A stretch of DNA of 64,000 nt from contig FP929003.1 in NCBI GenBank assembly GCA_000196815.1, positions 1,759,501 to 1,823,500 on the forward strand, in the 5' to 3' direction. Shown piece by piece: positions 53,635 through 62,501 of the stretch. Position 1 is the stretch's first letter. Each line of letters begins with the position of its first letter. The position numbers and the translations under genes were made by a program. This DNA is from Nitrospira defluvii. GTDB taxonomy: Bacteria; Nitrospirota; Nitrospiria; Nitrospirales; Nitrospiraceae. The notes beneath the pieces were generated by a model. It saw only the letters and a list, made by a program, of their open reading frames with translations. It was not told where the DNA came from and ran no database searches.

Positions 53635-54351
53635 ATGAAAGTGGTCCTCGACATCGAAACGGTGCAAGCTCCCCGGGAAGAATGGGCCCGGCTGGCCGGT
53701 CGTCAACTGGCCTCGGGCGAGGCGGCTTTTTCCGAGACCGGAGGCGACCTGTTCGCGGTCGGGGAGGCGCAGGCGCAGCATCGGCTCGATGAAGAACTCT
53801 ATGAAAAATCCTCCTTCGACGGGACCTTCAGCCGCATCGTGTGCATCGGGTTGCTGGAGTTCTCCGACAACCTCGAACCGCGTGGCGCCACCTCTTGGTA
53901 CGGGGCGAACGAGCAGGAACTATTGCGTCGTTTCTGGAGTCACCTCGGGCAGCTCCGGCCCTCGTTGTTCATTACCCATAACGGTCTGAATTTCGACCTG
54001 CCCTTCATCAAAAAACGGTCGATCATTCAGCAGGTGAAGCCGACCATGGAGATCAACCTGGCCAAGTTTCGGGCGGAGCCGGTGTATGACACCATGGCGA
54101 TCTGGAGCAACTGGGACAATCGCGGGTGGGTCAAACTGGACGTGCTCGCGCGGGCGTTGAATGTGGAAAGTAAATCGGGCAGCGGGTCGCAGGTGGCGCA
54201 GATGTGGGCGGACGGGCAGGGCAAGGAAATCGCCCTCTATTGCCTGCAGGATACCTATGTCACGTATGGCTGCTATTGCCGCATGAATTTCCGGCAGCCG
54301 ATCTCGCGGGAGATCGTGCTTCTGAGGCCGGAACTCGTCGATGTGGGCTGA
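53635..54351 (+). CDS. DnaQ-fold 3'-5' exonuclease-like protein
   Basis: A 238-residue protein of the ribonuclease H-like fold. DIETVQ gives the DxE pair (Asp6, Glu8), SFDGTFSRIVCIGLLEFSD and ITHNGLNFDLPFIKKRS follow (the second Asp motif), and the C-terminal YCLQDTYVTY contains the YxxxD-type last acid. This is the predicted PolB-like 3'-5' exonuclease family (PF10108-like). Together with the preceding NUDIX and glycosylase genes it forms a DNA-repair group, though a common operon is only inferred. Confidence 0.85.
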   Translation: MKVVLDIETVQAPREEWARLAGRQLASGEAAFSETGGDLFAVGEAQAQHRLDEELYEKSSFDGTFSRIVCIGLLEFSDNLEPRGATSWYGANEQELLRRFWSHLGQLRPSLFITHNGLNFDLPFIKKRSIIQQVKPTMEINLAKFRAEPVYDTMAIWSNWDNRGWVKLDVLARALNVESKSGSGSQVAQMWADGQGKEIALYCLQDTYVTYGCYCRMNFRQPISREIVLLRPELVDVG

Positions 54352-54367
54352 ATGAAGGGGAAGACGG

Positions 54368-55423
54368 TCAGCGAACGGTGAGTTCGGCCTTGTTCCGGGT
54401 CTCACGTTTGGGTTGAGTCTGCGGGGTGCTCTTCACGGCTCGAAGTTCCTTGTCCTTCGTTTCCAACTGCGTGCGCATCGATTCCAGATCTTTTCGCAGG
54501 GCACTGATCTTGGCGTCCTTCCGGGCCATTGCTTCCCGCGCGTCTTGTAACTCCTGAAGGGTTTCGGTCAATCGTTCATCCTCGGCGGAAGAAGCTTTCG
54601 CCGCAGGGAATGCCGGGACTGCCGGCTGCGCAGGAGGTGCGTTCTTAACCGGCGCCTCTTCCACCACCGAGGCGACGACCATCCGGGGTGCCGCGGCTTG
54701 GACCGGCCGGGGCGCCGGTGCCGCGATCGTTGCCGAGACCGCTGAAGCCGGTTCCGGGTTCTTGGCGAACAGCTTGTAGTCGATGGCGAGGGATTTGAGC
54801 GCGAGCTGTCCCTGGGCAATGGACGGCAACGCCTGCTCGATTTTTCCGGCTGATTCCGGCGTGATGCTCACGATGCGAGCCGGTCGTCCGCTGCTGAACA
54901 GGGAGGACTCGACTTTTTCCAACGTGCCGCGATGCTCGGTCACGGTGAGATACAACCGGTCGTTCTGAACGTAAAGGGTGCCCGCGGTGGGTTCAGAGCC
55001 TGACCCTGCCGATGAGGATAGACGAAAAGCGACCACATATTCGGGTTGCGCTTGAGACAACGCTTGGGCTAGCAGGGGAGCAAGATAGTGCACGTCCTCA
55101 TCGCTGAACACTGTCATCGGCTTGCTGCCATCCACGGGCAGATTCGAGAGATCCGTCTGCGCGTCCGAGATCATCACCCCACGCAACAGGCCATCGAGGG
55201 TGGCGAGATCGATGGTGCTGGGGTGGCTGGCCTCAAATTCCCAATCGGCGACTTCTTCGAGCCGGACGGAACCCTGGGGTTGGGCAGTGGCCTTCTGTTG
55301 AACGGTGGCGGCGGTCGATGAGCAACCGCCAGCCATGGCTCCCAACAGGGTCAACCCGAGGAGTCCGGAGTTCAGGGTCTTGGTGAAAGGAGTGCGGGAG
55401 CCGTGAATTCGCATGGCGGTCAT
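54368..55423 (-). CDS. Lipoprotein with C-terminal coiled coil
   Basis: A 351-residue exported protein with lipobox GAMAGGC (lipidated Cys ~34), a conserved-looking domain (~55-215: EEVADWEFEASHPSTIDLAT, then VHYLAPLLAQALSQAQPEYVVAF and TLYVQNDRLYLTVTEHRGTL), an Ala/Pro-rich linker (~228-280) and a charged coiled coil (~283-335). No family recognised. It is convergent with the exonuclease gene, leaving 16 bases. Confidence 0.78.
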   Translation of the reverse strand: MTAMRIHGSRTPFTKTLNSGLLGLTLLGAMAGGCSSTAATVQQKATAQPQGSVRLEEVADWEFEASHPSTIDLATLDGLLRGVMISDAQTDLSNLPVDGSKPMTVFSDEDVHYLAPLLAQALSQAQPEYVVAFRLSSSAGSGSEPTAGTLYVQNDRLYLTVTEHRGTLEKVESSLFSSGRPARIVSITPESAGKIEQALPSIAQGQLALKSLAIDYKLFAKNPEPASAVSATIAAPAPRPVQAAAPRMVVASVVEEAPVKNAPPAQPAVPAFPAAKASSAEDERLTETLQELQDAREAMARKDAKISALRKDLESMRTQLETKDKELRAVKSTPQTQPKRETRNKAELTVR

Positions 55424-55499
55424 CCTTCTCGGCTGGTCGATGCGGTGCGAACGGAGGCGGCGCGGCTTCAGGACGAAGGCGCGTCGGAACGAATCGGGA

Positions 55500-55631
55500 T
55501 TACCAGATTCCCAGGCCCATCATCACCACGCCGAGGGCCATCCACCCGAAGACCCCGACAGCAATAATGGTTTCCAGGCTCATGCCTCGTGGGGCCTCTT
55601 CTGCATGACTCTGGGCGATGTCTTTCTTCAT
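55500..55631 (-). CDS. 43-residue membrane protein
   Basis: A short gene below usual ORF cut-offs: AGAGGA precedes the ATG at 55631 by nine bases. The product has a charged N-terminus (MKKDIAQSHAEEAPRG) and one membrane helix (LETIIAVGVFGWMALGVVMM-type), ending GIW. Its placement upstream of the lipoprotein gene on the same strand, 76 bases before it, suggests a shared transcript. Function unknown. Confidence 0.65.
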   Translation of the reverse strand: MKKDIAQSHAEEAPRGMSLETIIAVGVFGWMALGVVMMGLGIW

Positions 55632-56106
55632 GATGCGAAATCCTCTGGGGCCGGTCGGTGGTTGATGAACCTGGTTAATTGTGGACGCCAGAATGGACCA
55701 AGCAAGGGCTATGCCCTCTTTCCATGGACTTCGGGGACCCTAGTGGTAACTCCCCGGAGAGTCGATCGTTGTTGTGGATGCGGCTGATGCGACGTGATTG
55801 ATCGCGGCGAAAGATGCCGTCTAAGCTATTGAAGTTTCAAGGCGGTGAAGTCGCTCCCTTGAGAGGCAGGTGATGGTGAGCCGACACGTGAGCCAGGCGC
55901 TGAAGACAGGCGGGAGGCGCCAATGCCTGCTCTTTTGCCGTCAGTCTGACGAGTGCGGCTGTCTAAAAATTGGCAACTGTTGTTCAGGACTGGGCAAGAA
56001 TGTCGCCGTTGGACGGCACTCTGTGGTCTCTCGTAGACCTGTCGCCGGCGGCCCATCGACGGTGGCGGTGAGCCGGGCGATGAGTTGTGCGGAGTGCGGG
56101 GACAAT
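55632..56106. other. 475-base intergenic region, no gene seen
   Basis: Between the small membrane gene and the end of miaB. Open frames here are antisense shadows extending into miaB. I see no RNA gene or repeat. Confidence 0.3.
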
Positions 56107-57465
56107 TCACGCGAGTATCGCAGAGGGCTCGCGCCGTCCCATCAGGACTGCGGCGCTGCCGTCGAGAATAGTGACCGGTTGAATGCTGCCGAGTAAGGCC
56201 GGCGCATCGCTTTTGTTCCAAATGACGTACACGCCGGTATCGGTGCGGCCCATCCATTGATCGGTGGAGCGTTTGGAGTCGCCTTCGACCATCACCGGGA
56301 GAGTCTGTCCGATCAACTCCCGATTGAGGCGGGCGGTGATGGGGCGCTGCAGGTCCACCAGGCGGCTGACCCGTTCGCCCTTCACGGCTTCCGGCACGTC
56401 GTCCGGGAACTTCCGCGCCGCGATGGTATTTTTCCGCTCCGAATACTTGAACACATAGGCGGAGTGGTACTGCACCTCCTCAACAACCCGATAGGTATCC
56501 AGAAACTCCTCCTCGGTTTCCGAGCAAAAGCCACAGATGATATCGGTGGTGAGCGCGATCCCGGGATGGCGGCGTCGAATATGCGCGGCCAGATCGAGAT
56601 ATTCCTTCCGGCTGTAAGTCCGGTTCATGAGTTCCAGGATACGGTCGTTGCCGGATTGCAGGGGCAGGTGGATATGTTTGCAGATGTTCGGATGGCCGGC
56701 GACGGCATCCAGCAACGCAGCAGGAAAGTCCTTCGGGTGCGGAGAGGTAAAGCGGACCCGCCGGACTCCCGGCACCTCCGCGACCGCAAGGATGAGGCGG
56801 GCAAAGTCCCAATCCTCGTACCGGTAGCTGTTCACGTTCTGTCCGAGCAACGTGATCTGCGTATGTCCGGTGGCGACCGACGCTTCGACTTCGCGGAGGA
56901 TTCCCTGAGGATCGCGGGAACGCTCGCGTCCGCGTGTGTAGGGCACCACGCAGAAACTGCAAAAGTTGTCGCAACCGCGCATGATGGCGATCCAGGCATT
57001 GCTGCTGCAGTCGCGCTCGGGAAGGATGTCGTCGTACGTTTCGTATTCGGACAGGTCCACGGCCATGCCGCGTCGCGCGAGGCCCTGTTCTTCCGCATTC
57101 AGCGCATTCGTCAGTAGTCCCGGCAACTGCCGGTATCCGTCCGGGCCCACGAGCACATCCACCAGCGGTTGTTTCTCCGTCAGCTCTTCCTTGAGGTTTT
57201 GGGCCATGCAGCCGAGCACCCCGACGACCAGCGGGCGCTGCTCCTTCACTGCCTTCAACTCGGCGAGATGGCCGTAGACCTTGTTATGCGCATTCTCACG
57301 GATGGCGCAGGTGTTCATGAGCATGACGTCGGCGCGCTCGCGATCTTCGGTAAACTCGAATCCCGCTTTGCGGAGTAACGAGCGAACGAGTTCGGAATCG
57401 TACTCGTTCATCTGGCAGCCGAAGGTTTCGATATGGACGGTATGGGGCTTATTGGGTTGTGTCAT
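56107..57465 (-). CDS. miaB: tRNA-2-methylthio-N6-dimethylallyladenosine synthase
   Basis: A 452-residue radical SAM methylthiotransferase for tRNA A37. The UPF0004 domain starts VHIETFGCQMNEYDS and has NTCAIRENA and GVLGCMAQ (three auxiliary-cluster Cys), the radical SAM motif is CDNFCSFC, and a TRAM domain lies at the C-terminus (GQTLPVMVEGDSKRS). Length is typical. Its ATG overlaps the upstream mtaB stop as ATGA, so both genes are co-translated. Confidence 0.96.
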   Translation of the reverse strand: MTQPNKPHTVHIETFGCQMNEYDSELVRSLLRKAGFEFTEDRERADVMLMNTCAIRENAHNKVYGHLAELKAVKEQRPLVVGVLGCMAQNLKEELTEKQPLVDVLVGPDGYRQLPGLLTNALNAEEQGLARRGMAVDLSEYETYDDILPERDCSSNAWIAIMRGCDNFCSFCVVPYTRGRERSRDPQGILREVEASVATGHTQITLLGQNVNSYRYEDWDFARLILAVAEVPGVRRVRFTSPHPKDFPAALLDAVAGHPNICKHIHLPLQSGNDRILELMNRTYSRKEYLDLAAHIRRRHPGIALTTDIICGFCSETEEEFLDTYRVVEEVQYHSAYVFKYSERKNTIAARKFPDDVPEAVKGERVSRLVDLQRPITARLNRELIGQTLPVMVEGDSKRSTDQWMGRTDTGVYVIWNKSDAPALLGSIQPVTILDGSAAVLMGRREPSAILA

Positions 57466-58805
57466 AAAAGTGGCCTGTGCGAGGGCGCTGAGACTGTGGC
57501 GACCGGCCGGCCATAGGCCAGCCCGTCCATGATGCCGGTGATGGTGACCTGGTGGATCGAGCCGGCCTCGACGGCGTCGGCCGCGACCGCCACCCGGGTG
57601 AAGTTGGCTGTGGTGCCGGTCCGAAATCCATCGCGCTCCCCCTGTTCGAACAAGACGGGCAGGGTGTGGCCGATCTGTTGCTGGTAAAACGCCAGCGCTT
57701 TCGTCCGTGACAGTTCCGACAGGGCTTTGCTGCGCTGCCGGATGACGGCGGGTGAGATCTGGTCTTCCAGGCGAGCGGCTGCCGTACCCGGACGGGACGA
57801 ATAGCTGAAGACATGAAAATAGGAGAATGGGAGTCGCTCGACGGTCATGACCGTATTCGCGAATGCCTGTTCGTCTTCGCCGGGAAATCCGACCATGAGG
57901 TCGGTTCCCAATCCGAGGTCCGGCATCAGCGCCAAGGCCTGCTCGACCAGCTCCTCATACTCGCGGACGGCATACCGCCGGTTCATTGCCTGCAAGATGG
58001 TATTGTCGCCGCTTTGCAGGGGGAGGTGCAGGTAGTGGCACAGTTTCGTGGAGCCGGCCATGTGCTCCAGTAAGGCAGCTGGGACGGTCGTGGGTTCGAT
58101 CGAGGAAATTCTGATCCGGGTGACATCGGGAACCGACTCAAGTTCTCGCAGGAGCTCAACCAGCCCTAGACCCTGATACGAATATCGGCCGATGTTGACG
58201 CCGGTAAGCACGAGTTCCCGATAGCCATGGGCGGCGAGTTCGCGAGCTTCCCGCAACACATCCTCGGCGGTCCGGCTGCGTTCACGCCCGCGCGCGAAGG
58301 GAATCAGGCAAAAGCTGCACATGAAATCGCAGCCGTCCTGAATCTTCAGCAGGGCGCGGGTTGAGTCGGAATAGGCGGTGCCGGGCAGGACGAAGTCTTC
58401 CCGATCGATCGTACGGCTATGGCGAAGTTCCGGCTCCGGCTGTTTCCGGAGTTTGGCCGGCGCCGGGAGATAATCGGGGAGATTCATCTTGAACTGGGTA
58501 CCGACGATCAGGTCGATACCGGGTACCTTCTGCAGCTGCGTGGCGCCGGTCTGCGCATAACAACCGGTTACCGCGACGAAGGCATGCGGCGAGTGACGCA
58601 AAGTCTTGCGGACGGCATAGCGGCAATCTTTTTCGGCATTCTCCGTTACCGAGCAGGTGTTCAAGACGAGCAGGTCCGTCTCCTTGCCGAACTCCACCAG
58701 TTGATACCCCCGGCGCGCCAGGGTATCGGCTAACATGGAGGTTTCGGATTGGCTGAGACGGCAGCCCAATGTATGGAGTGAGGCGCGTGGCATGCTGGTG
58801 GACAT
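57462..58805 (-). CDS. mtaB: tRNA t6A37 methylthiotransferase MtaB
   Basis: A 447-residue methylthiotransferase that converts t6A to ms2t6A. The N-terminal LHTLGCRLSQSETS, NTCSVTENAEKDCR and AVTGCYAQ give the auxiliary-cluster cysteines, and the radical SAM core has CDFMCSFC; GCRLSQxE rather than GCQMNxxD assigns it to the MtaB/YqeV group. The C-terminal part (GHTLPVLFEQGERDG) is TRAM-like. The 5' start could be either of two close Met codons (58805 or 58793). Overlaps miaB by four bases. Confidence 0.95.
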   Translation of the reverse strand: MSTSMPRASLHTLGCRLSQSETSMLADTLARRGYQLVEFGKETDLLVLNTCSVTENAEKDCRYAVRKTLRHSPHAFVAVTGCYAQTGATQLQKVPGIDLIVGTQFKMNLPDYLPAPAKLRKQPEPELRHSRTIDREDFVLPGTAYSDSTRALLKIQDGCDFMCSFCLIPFARGRERSRTAEDVLREARELAAHGYRELVLTGVNIGRYSYQGLGLVELLRELESVPDVTRIRISSIEPTTVPAALLEHMAGSTKLCHYLHLPLQSGDNTILQAMNRRYAVREYEELVEQALALMPDLGLGTDLMVGFPGEDEQAFANTVMTVERLPFSYFHVFSYSSRPGTAAARLEDQISPAVIRQRSKALSELSRTKALAFYQQQIGHTLPVLFEQGERDGFRTGTTANFTRVAVAADAVEAGSIHQVTITGIMDGLAYGRPVATVSAPSHRPLL

Positions 58806-58949
58806 CGTCTGCGATTATAAGAGCGCGCACCTTCGATCGGCAAGGTGATGAGGACTCGAAAAAGTCGGTCGAGCGCTTGAACGGGGTATTACTGGGTGGT
58901 AGCATGAATCAAATTCGCTGCATCATGGCGTCGATCTGCTTTCTGAACC

Positions 58950-59357
58950 ATGACGAACCGTCGCATTGCCGTTAGTCTTCTGCTGGTTGTGCTGCTTGTG
59001 CTTCCAGCTACCTCCGCCTGGTCACAGGATCCGCTTCCCCTCGAGCCTGACCTCAACAGTCGCCTCGATGAACTGTACGACCATGAGTCGCGGTTGTTTA
59101 TCATGCTCTATTCGCTACATGGCGACGGAAAGGTCGACTATATTACGGGTCGTTCTGTGCAGGAGTATACGAGGAGCAATTACGGGAATCCGGTCTATTA
59201 CACCGAGCAGTACCCCCTGTTCTATTGGTGGGACCACACGATGTTCAACGATCCGGATCAGGACGGAGTGAACGGGAACGAGCGCGTCTATCAGGAGAAC
59301 ATCGAGTTCGATATCGCCCGCTATAAGCCCTGCCTCTTCAACGGACAGCCCTGCTAG
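58950..59357 (+). CDS. Small exported hypothetical protein
   Basis: A 135-residue protein with a clear signal peptide (NRRIAVSLLLVVLLVLPATS, cut near AWSQ). The mature part contains LDELYDHESRLFIMLYSLHG, GKVDYITGRSVQEYTR, and a Tyr/Trp-rich NPVYYTEQYPLFYWWDHTMF stretch with an EF-hand-like DPDQDGVNGNE loop. Two cysteines near the end may form a disulfide. I do not recognise a family. Its start is not preceded by a good ribosome-binding site. Confidence 0.75.
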   Translation: MTNRRIAVSLLLVVLLVLPATSAWSQDPLPLEPDLNSRLDELYDHESRLFIMLYSLHGDGKVDYITGRSVQEYTRSNYGNPVYYTEQYPLFYWWDHTMFNDPDQDGVNGNERVYQENIEFDIARYKPCLFNGQPC

Positions 59358-59360
59358 CCC

Positions 59361-59571
59361 AGGCTGTTCGGAAAAGCCGCCAGCGGCGCTCTCGGTCGCA
59401 CGCCTCCTTGCGACGTAGAAGTGATAAAAGTGGACTACTGGTGGGGTTTATCCGTTCGCCAGGAATATCTCGAGCGGCGAACGGGTCAAACGACGTTCGG
59501 TCTGTACCTCCTCAGTCATCGTGCTTCCTGCGACCTTGCTGGACGACCTTTCTGAGCAGCTTGTGGAGGGT
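59361..59571 (+). repeat. Degenerate copy of the MITE-like element
   Basis: AGGCTGTTCGGAAAAGCCGCCAGCGGCG at the left (shown here in two parts, AGGCTGTTCGGAAAAG and CCGCCAGCGGCGCTCTCG) and CTTGCTGGACGACCTTTCTG near the right match the elements at 49942 and 61426, but the middle differs. Confidence 0.5.
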
Positions 59572-59649
59572 GTTCAATTACTTTTCCCCCTTGTCTCTCG
59601 CCTGTTAAGTCTAAACTCGGCTGCCAGATCTCTCGTCGCATCCCTCCGC

Positions 59650-60513
59650 TCACTCGAACACCAGCACCTGACAGGGTGCGCGATGCAGCACCGCGTGGGA
59701 GACGCTGCCCAGGACGAACCGGGTGAGGCCTTGCCTGGCGCGCGAACCCACCATGATCAGGTCTACCCCCAACTTTTCCGCCTCATGGAGAATCATCGTC
59801 ACCGGCGTTCCCAGGACGCTTGCGCTACGGGTGGTATACCCGAGTGTCCGGAGTTCGGCCGCCACCCCGTCCACGAAGTCACGGGCATGTTTGAGGGCCT
59901 GCGTCTCCAGTTTTTCCGCTGCCGAGTCGTCAACGGGCCAGGGCGGACGGGTCGGCGGGAGCACAGCCAGCAGATTGATGTTCACCGGCTCATGGAAGGG
60001 TTGCTTCCGGAGAAATTTCACCGCTGCCTCGGCGTCTGATTGTCCTTCCAGCGGGAGCAAGATCTGTTTCAAGTCGCGGAGCGAGCCCTGTAGGATCAGT
60101 TTGGCGCAGGGAGCGAGGCTCAACACACGATGGGAGACGCTTCCCAACAGGCGTTCCTTCACCGGTCCCAATCCCCTGGCTCCCATGAGAATGAGGTCCA
60201 CCTGGCGTGATTCAGCTGTCGCGACGATCATTGCCGCCGGGGACCCCAAGGCCAATTGTTTGGTGACCGGGCCGCTGTGGGGCGGGAGCAGTGAATGGAT
60301 CCTGGTCAACAACTGCTCGCCATCCTCCTTCATGCTGCGTTCCAGTTGCGAATACAGCTCCTGGGCGACTTCCGGCACCATCATCGGGTAGGCCGGTCGG
60401 GGGGCATCGACGACATGGAGCAGGATCAGCTCATCCGGGCGGCGCAGATATTTCAGCGCACGTACGGCTTCATAGGAGTGATCGGAACCATCGACGGCCA
60501 AGAGCACGTTCAT
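59650..60513 (-). CDS. Universal stress protein, two UspA domains
   Basis: A 287-residue protein made of two UspA domains (~1-140, ~148-287). Each starts with a VLLAVDGS/ILLPLEG-type strand and ends with the ATP-binding-like GSVSHRVL / GSVSHAVLHRAPCQVLV motif. The first domain has the G2xG9xG(S/T) ATP-loop form (GARGLGPVKERLLGSVSHRV). Overlaps the hydrolase gene upstream by four bases, so they form an operon. Confidence 0.92.
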   Translation of the reverse strand: MNVLLAVDGSDHSYEAVRALKYLRRPDELILLHVVDAPRPAYPMMVPEVAQELYSQLERSMKEDGEQLLTRIHSLLPPHSGPVTKQLALGSPAAMIVATAESRQVDLILMGARGLGPVKERLLGSVSHRVLSLAPCAKLILQGSLRDLKQILLPLEGQSDAEAAVKFLRKQPFHEPVNINLLAVLPPTRPPWPVDDSAAEKLETQALKHARDFVDGVAAELRTLGYTTRSASVLGTPVTMILHEAEKLGVDLIMVGSRARQGLTRFVLGSVSHAVLHRAPCQVLVFE

Positions 60514-61184
60514 GATCGAGACTCCTTTGTTGCCTGCGCGTCCGGTTGAAGGTATCGCTGGAACCAGCGAAGCGCTTCCCGGGCGACCTGCTCCAACGTG
60601 CCCGGTTCCTCGAATAAATGGCTGGCTCCCGGGACAATCACCAGCTCTTTCCGGCAGGTCAATTGCGTGAGCGCGTCCTGATTCATCTCGATCACGGGAC
60701 CGTCGTCTCCGCCGACAAGCAGGAGCGTCGGGGCCGTGACCCGGCTCAGATAGGGGCCGGCCAGGTCGGGCCGTCCGCCGCGCGACACGATTGCGCCTAC
60801 CGCGAGGGGTTCACGTGCAGCTGCCTGGAGCGCCGCACCGGCTCCCGTGCTGGCACCGAAATACCCGACCTGCAGTCCGGCAGTCTGGCGATGTGCCTGT
60901 AACCAACGTGCTGCCAGCAGCAGCCGGTCGGCCAGGAGGTCGATGTCGAAGACTTTGCGCCGATCGTCCGCCTCATCCGGGGTGAGGAGGTCCATCAGCA
61001 ATGTCGCGAACCCTCCCGTTTCCAGATGGCGGGCGACGAACTGATTGCGAGGACTGAAACGTCCGCTGCCGCTGCCGTGGGCAAAGGCGATGACGCCTCT
61101 CGGGTGCGCAGGGAGACCCAGGATTCCATCGAGCGTGATGCCATCGTGGGTGATTCTGACCTGGAAAATGCTCTCCGATTCCAT
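60510..61184 (-). CDS. Dienelactone-hydrolase-family alpha/beta hydrolase
   Basis: A 224-residue alpha/beta hydrolase. The oxyanion region is GVIAFAHGSGSGRFSPRNQ, the nucleophile elbow GASTGAGAAL, the acid loop VGGDDGPVIEMN, and the His in GASHLFEEPG. The ATG at 61184 is selected because the family starts there; the open frame extends upstream through the small-gene region. It is followed by a UspA gene at a four-base overlap. Substrate unknown. Confidence 0.88.
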   Translation of the reverse strand: MESESIFQVRITHDGITLDGILGLPAHPRGVIAFAHGSGSGRFSPRNQFVARHLETGGFATLLMDLLTPDEADDRRKVFDIDLLADRLLLAARWLQAHRQTAGLQVGYFGASTGAGAALQAAAREPLAVGAIVSRGGRPDLAGPYLSRVTAPTLLLVGGDDGPVIEMNQDALTQLTCRKELVIVPGASHLFEEPGTLEQVAREALRWFQRYLQPDAQATKESRS

Positions 61185-61249
61185 AGATTGATGTGGATCC
61201 AGTCGGTTTATGACCCTCGGGGGCGCGCAACCTGAAACCTCAGCGACCG

Positions 61250-61345
61250 TTAGTGACAATCGGTCGGACAGAAGAAGATCAGATACAGTGCGACTGCTGC
61301 TCCCACCAGCACCGCTCCGAGCAGGAGCCATTGCGTTCTCGACAT
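61250..61345 (-). CDS. 31-residue membrane protein
   Basis: A very short gene on the hydrolase strand, 65 bases upstream of its start. AAGAGGA lies seven bases before the ATG at 61345. The product is mainly one membrane helix (WLLLGAVLVGAAVALYLIFF), ending in CPTDCH with two cysteines that may bind metal or form a disulfide. Not seen in a longer frame. Function unknown. Confidence 0.55.
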   Translation of the reverse strand: MSRTQWLLLGAVLVGAAVALYLIFFCPTDCH

Positions 61346-61425
61346 GGTTCAGTCCTCTTGGACGTCGATGGAGCAAAAGGAATGCCATCCGAGCATCGTC
61401 ACGAGGGTCGACGGCAAAGGGAGGT

Positions 61426-61697
61426 CTAGCAGGTTGCGGAAAAACTCATTTTGAGTCCCAAAGCCACCACAGATACGCGGTGTGGGACGACGTTGAACAG
61501 CCTCGCAGGATGCGCAAAAAGGCCGTCCAGCAAGGCCGCAGCGAGCACAGGGGCGAATCGTACTCTTGCGGTACGGTGAGCCGCTGAGGTTCACGACGCG
61601 CGGAATAACGCGCGTCACGCTTGTGAACGCCGCCGAGCCGGTGAGGCGGCAGTGTCTCGCGAGAACGCCGCTGGCGGACTTTTTCCGCATCCTGCTA
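61426..61697 (-). mobile_element. MITE-like repeat element, copy 2
   Basis: A 272-base element in opposite orientation to copy 1. Ends read CTAGCAGGTTGCGGAAAAA (left) and TTTTTCCGCATCCTGCTAA (right). It is nearly identical to copy 1 over about 200 bases, with an extra ~65 bases near one end (61590-61655, containing GACGCGCGGAATAACGCGCGTC, a palindrome of its own). Confidence 0.75.
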
Positions 61698-61706
61698 AGA
61701 GCCTGT

Positions 61707-61754
61707 AGCTGATGGCACGATAGGAGAAGTCTCTGTCATCCTGTGCCATAAGCT
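61707..61754. repeat. Inverted repeat of the dispersed family
   Basis: AGCTGATGGCAC (61707-61718) and GTGCCATAAGCT (61743-61754) are complementary at 11 of 12 positions. GAGCCATAAGCCATATG follows at ~61899. The region 61698-61988 otherwise shows no gene. Confidence 0.5.
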
Positions 61755-61988
61755 ATGCGCCGTAAGCTCTTTGCTATTCTGTGGCGTTCCGCTACAGAAC
61801 TTCGGTGCCGGCTGTAGCAGGACACCCCCCCAGACAACCTCCAAGAACAGAGGGTGTATGATCAATCGTCATCATGTCAGCGAAATCCTCCGTTCCGTGA
61901 GCCATAAGCCATATGTCACTCGCTCCCTTCTGCATGGCATCGGCCTTGCTGATGTTGATAGAGAGTAGGAATGTTGACCGGAGGTGTA

Positions 61989-62489
61989 ATGGCCGATCGT
62001 CTGTTTACGAAGATCCTTGTCCCGGTGGATTTTTCTCCCTGCTCCGAAGAAGCTTTCCGGCTTGCACTTTCGTTTGCAAAATCGTATCAAGCGGAGGTGC
62101 TCCTGCTGCATGTCGTCGATACCAAGAGTTTAGACGCGCTGAATCGACTCGGCCTGGCGCCTGCCACTGAAGCCGCGAAACAGAAAAAACAGTTGCATCA
62201 TTTCGCCCGTCTGAATGCCCGGCAACTGTTGGCCAGAGACGACGCGAAGGGGGTGACCATCCGCCGGTTGCTTGCGGACGGCTCCCCCTTCGAGGAAATT
62301 GCGCGCACGGCTCGGGTGGAGGGGGTCGATTTGGTGGTCATGGGAAGTTACGGGGGCGCGATCGGCGGGGTCGATAAGATTTTCTTCGGCAGCACGGCGG
62401 AGAAGGTCGTCCGGACGGCCGGTTGTCCGGTGCTGACAGTGCCGCTTCCCACGAAACGGGCCAAAGTGAAAACGGGCAAGAGTCTATAA
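61989..62489 (+). CDS. Universal stress protein, single UspA domain
   Basis: A 166-residue protein: KILVPVDFSPCSEEAFRLAL at the N-terminus and the ATP-loop GSYGGAIGGVDKIFFGSTAE with CPVLTVPLP at the C-terminus. GGAGG lies just upstream of the ATG at 61989. The following cupredoxin starts 12 bases later, with a third UspA after it, so an operon is likely. Confidence 0.92.
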   Translation: MADRLFTKILVPVDFSPCSEEAFRLALSFAKSYQAEVLLLHVVDTKSLDALNRLGLAPATEAAKQKKQLHHFARLNARQLLARDDAKGVTIRRLLADGSPFEEIARTARVEGVDLVVMGSYGGAIGGVDKIFFGSTAEKVVRTAGCPVLTVPLPTKRAKVKTGKSL

Positions 62490-62501
62490 AGGAGGTCATT
62501 T

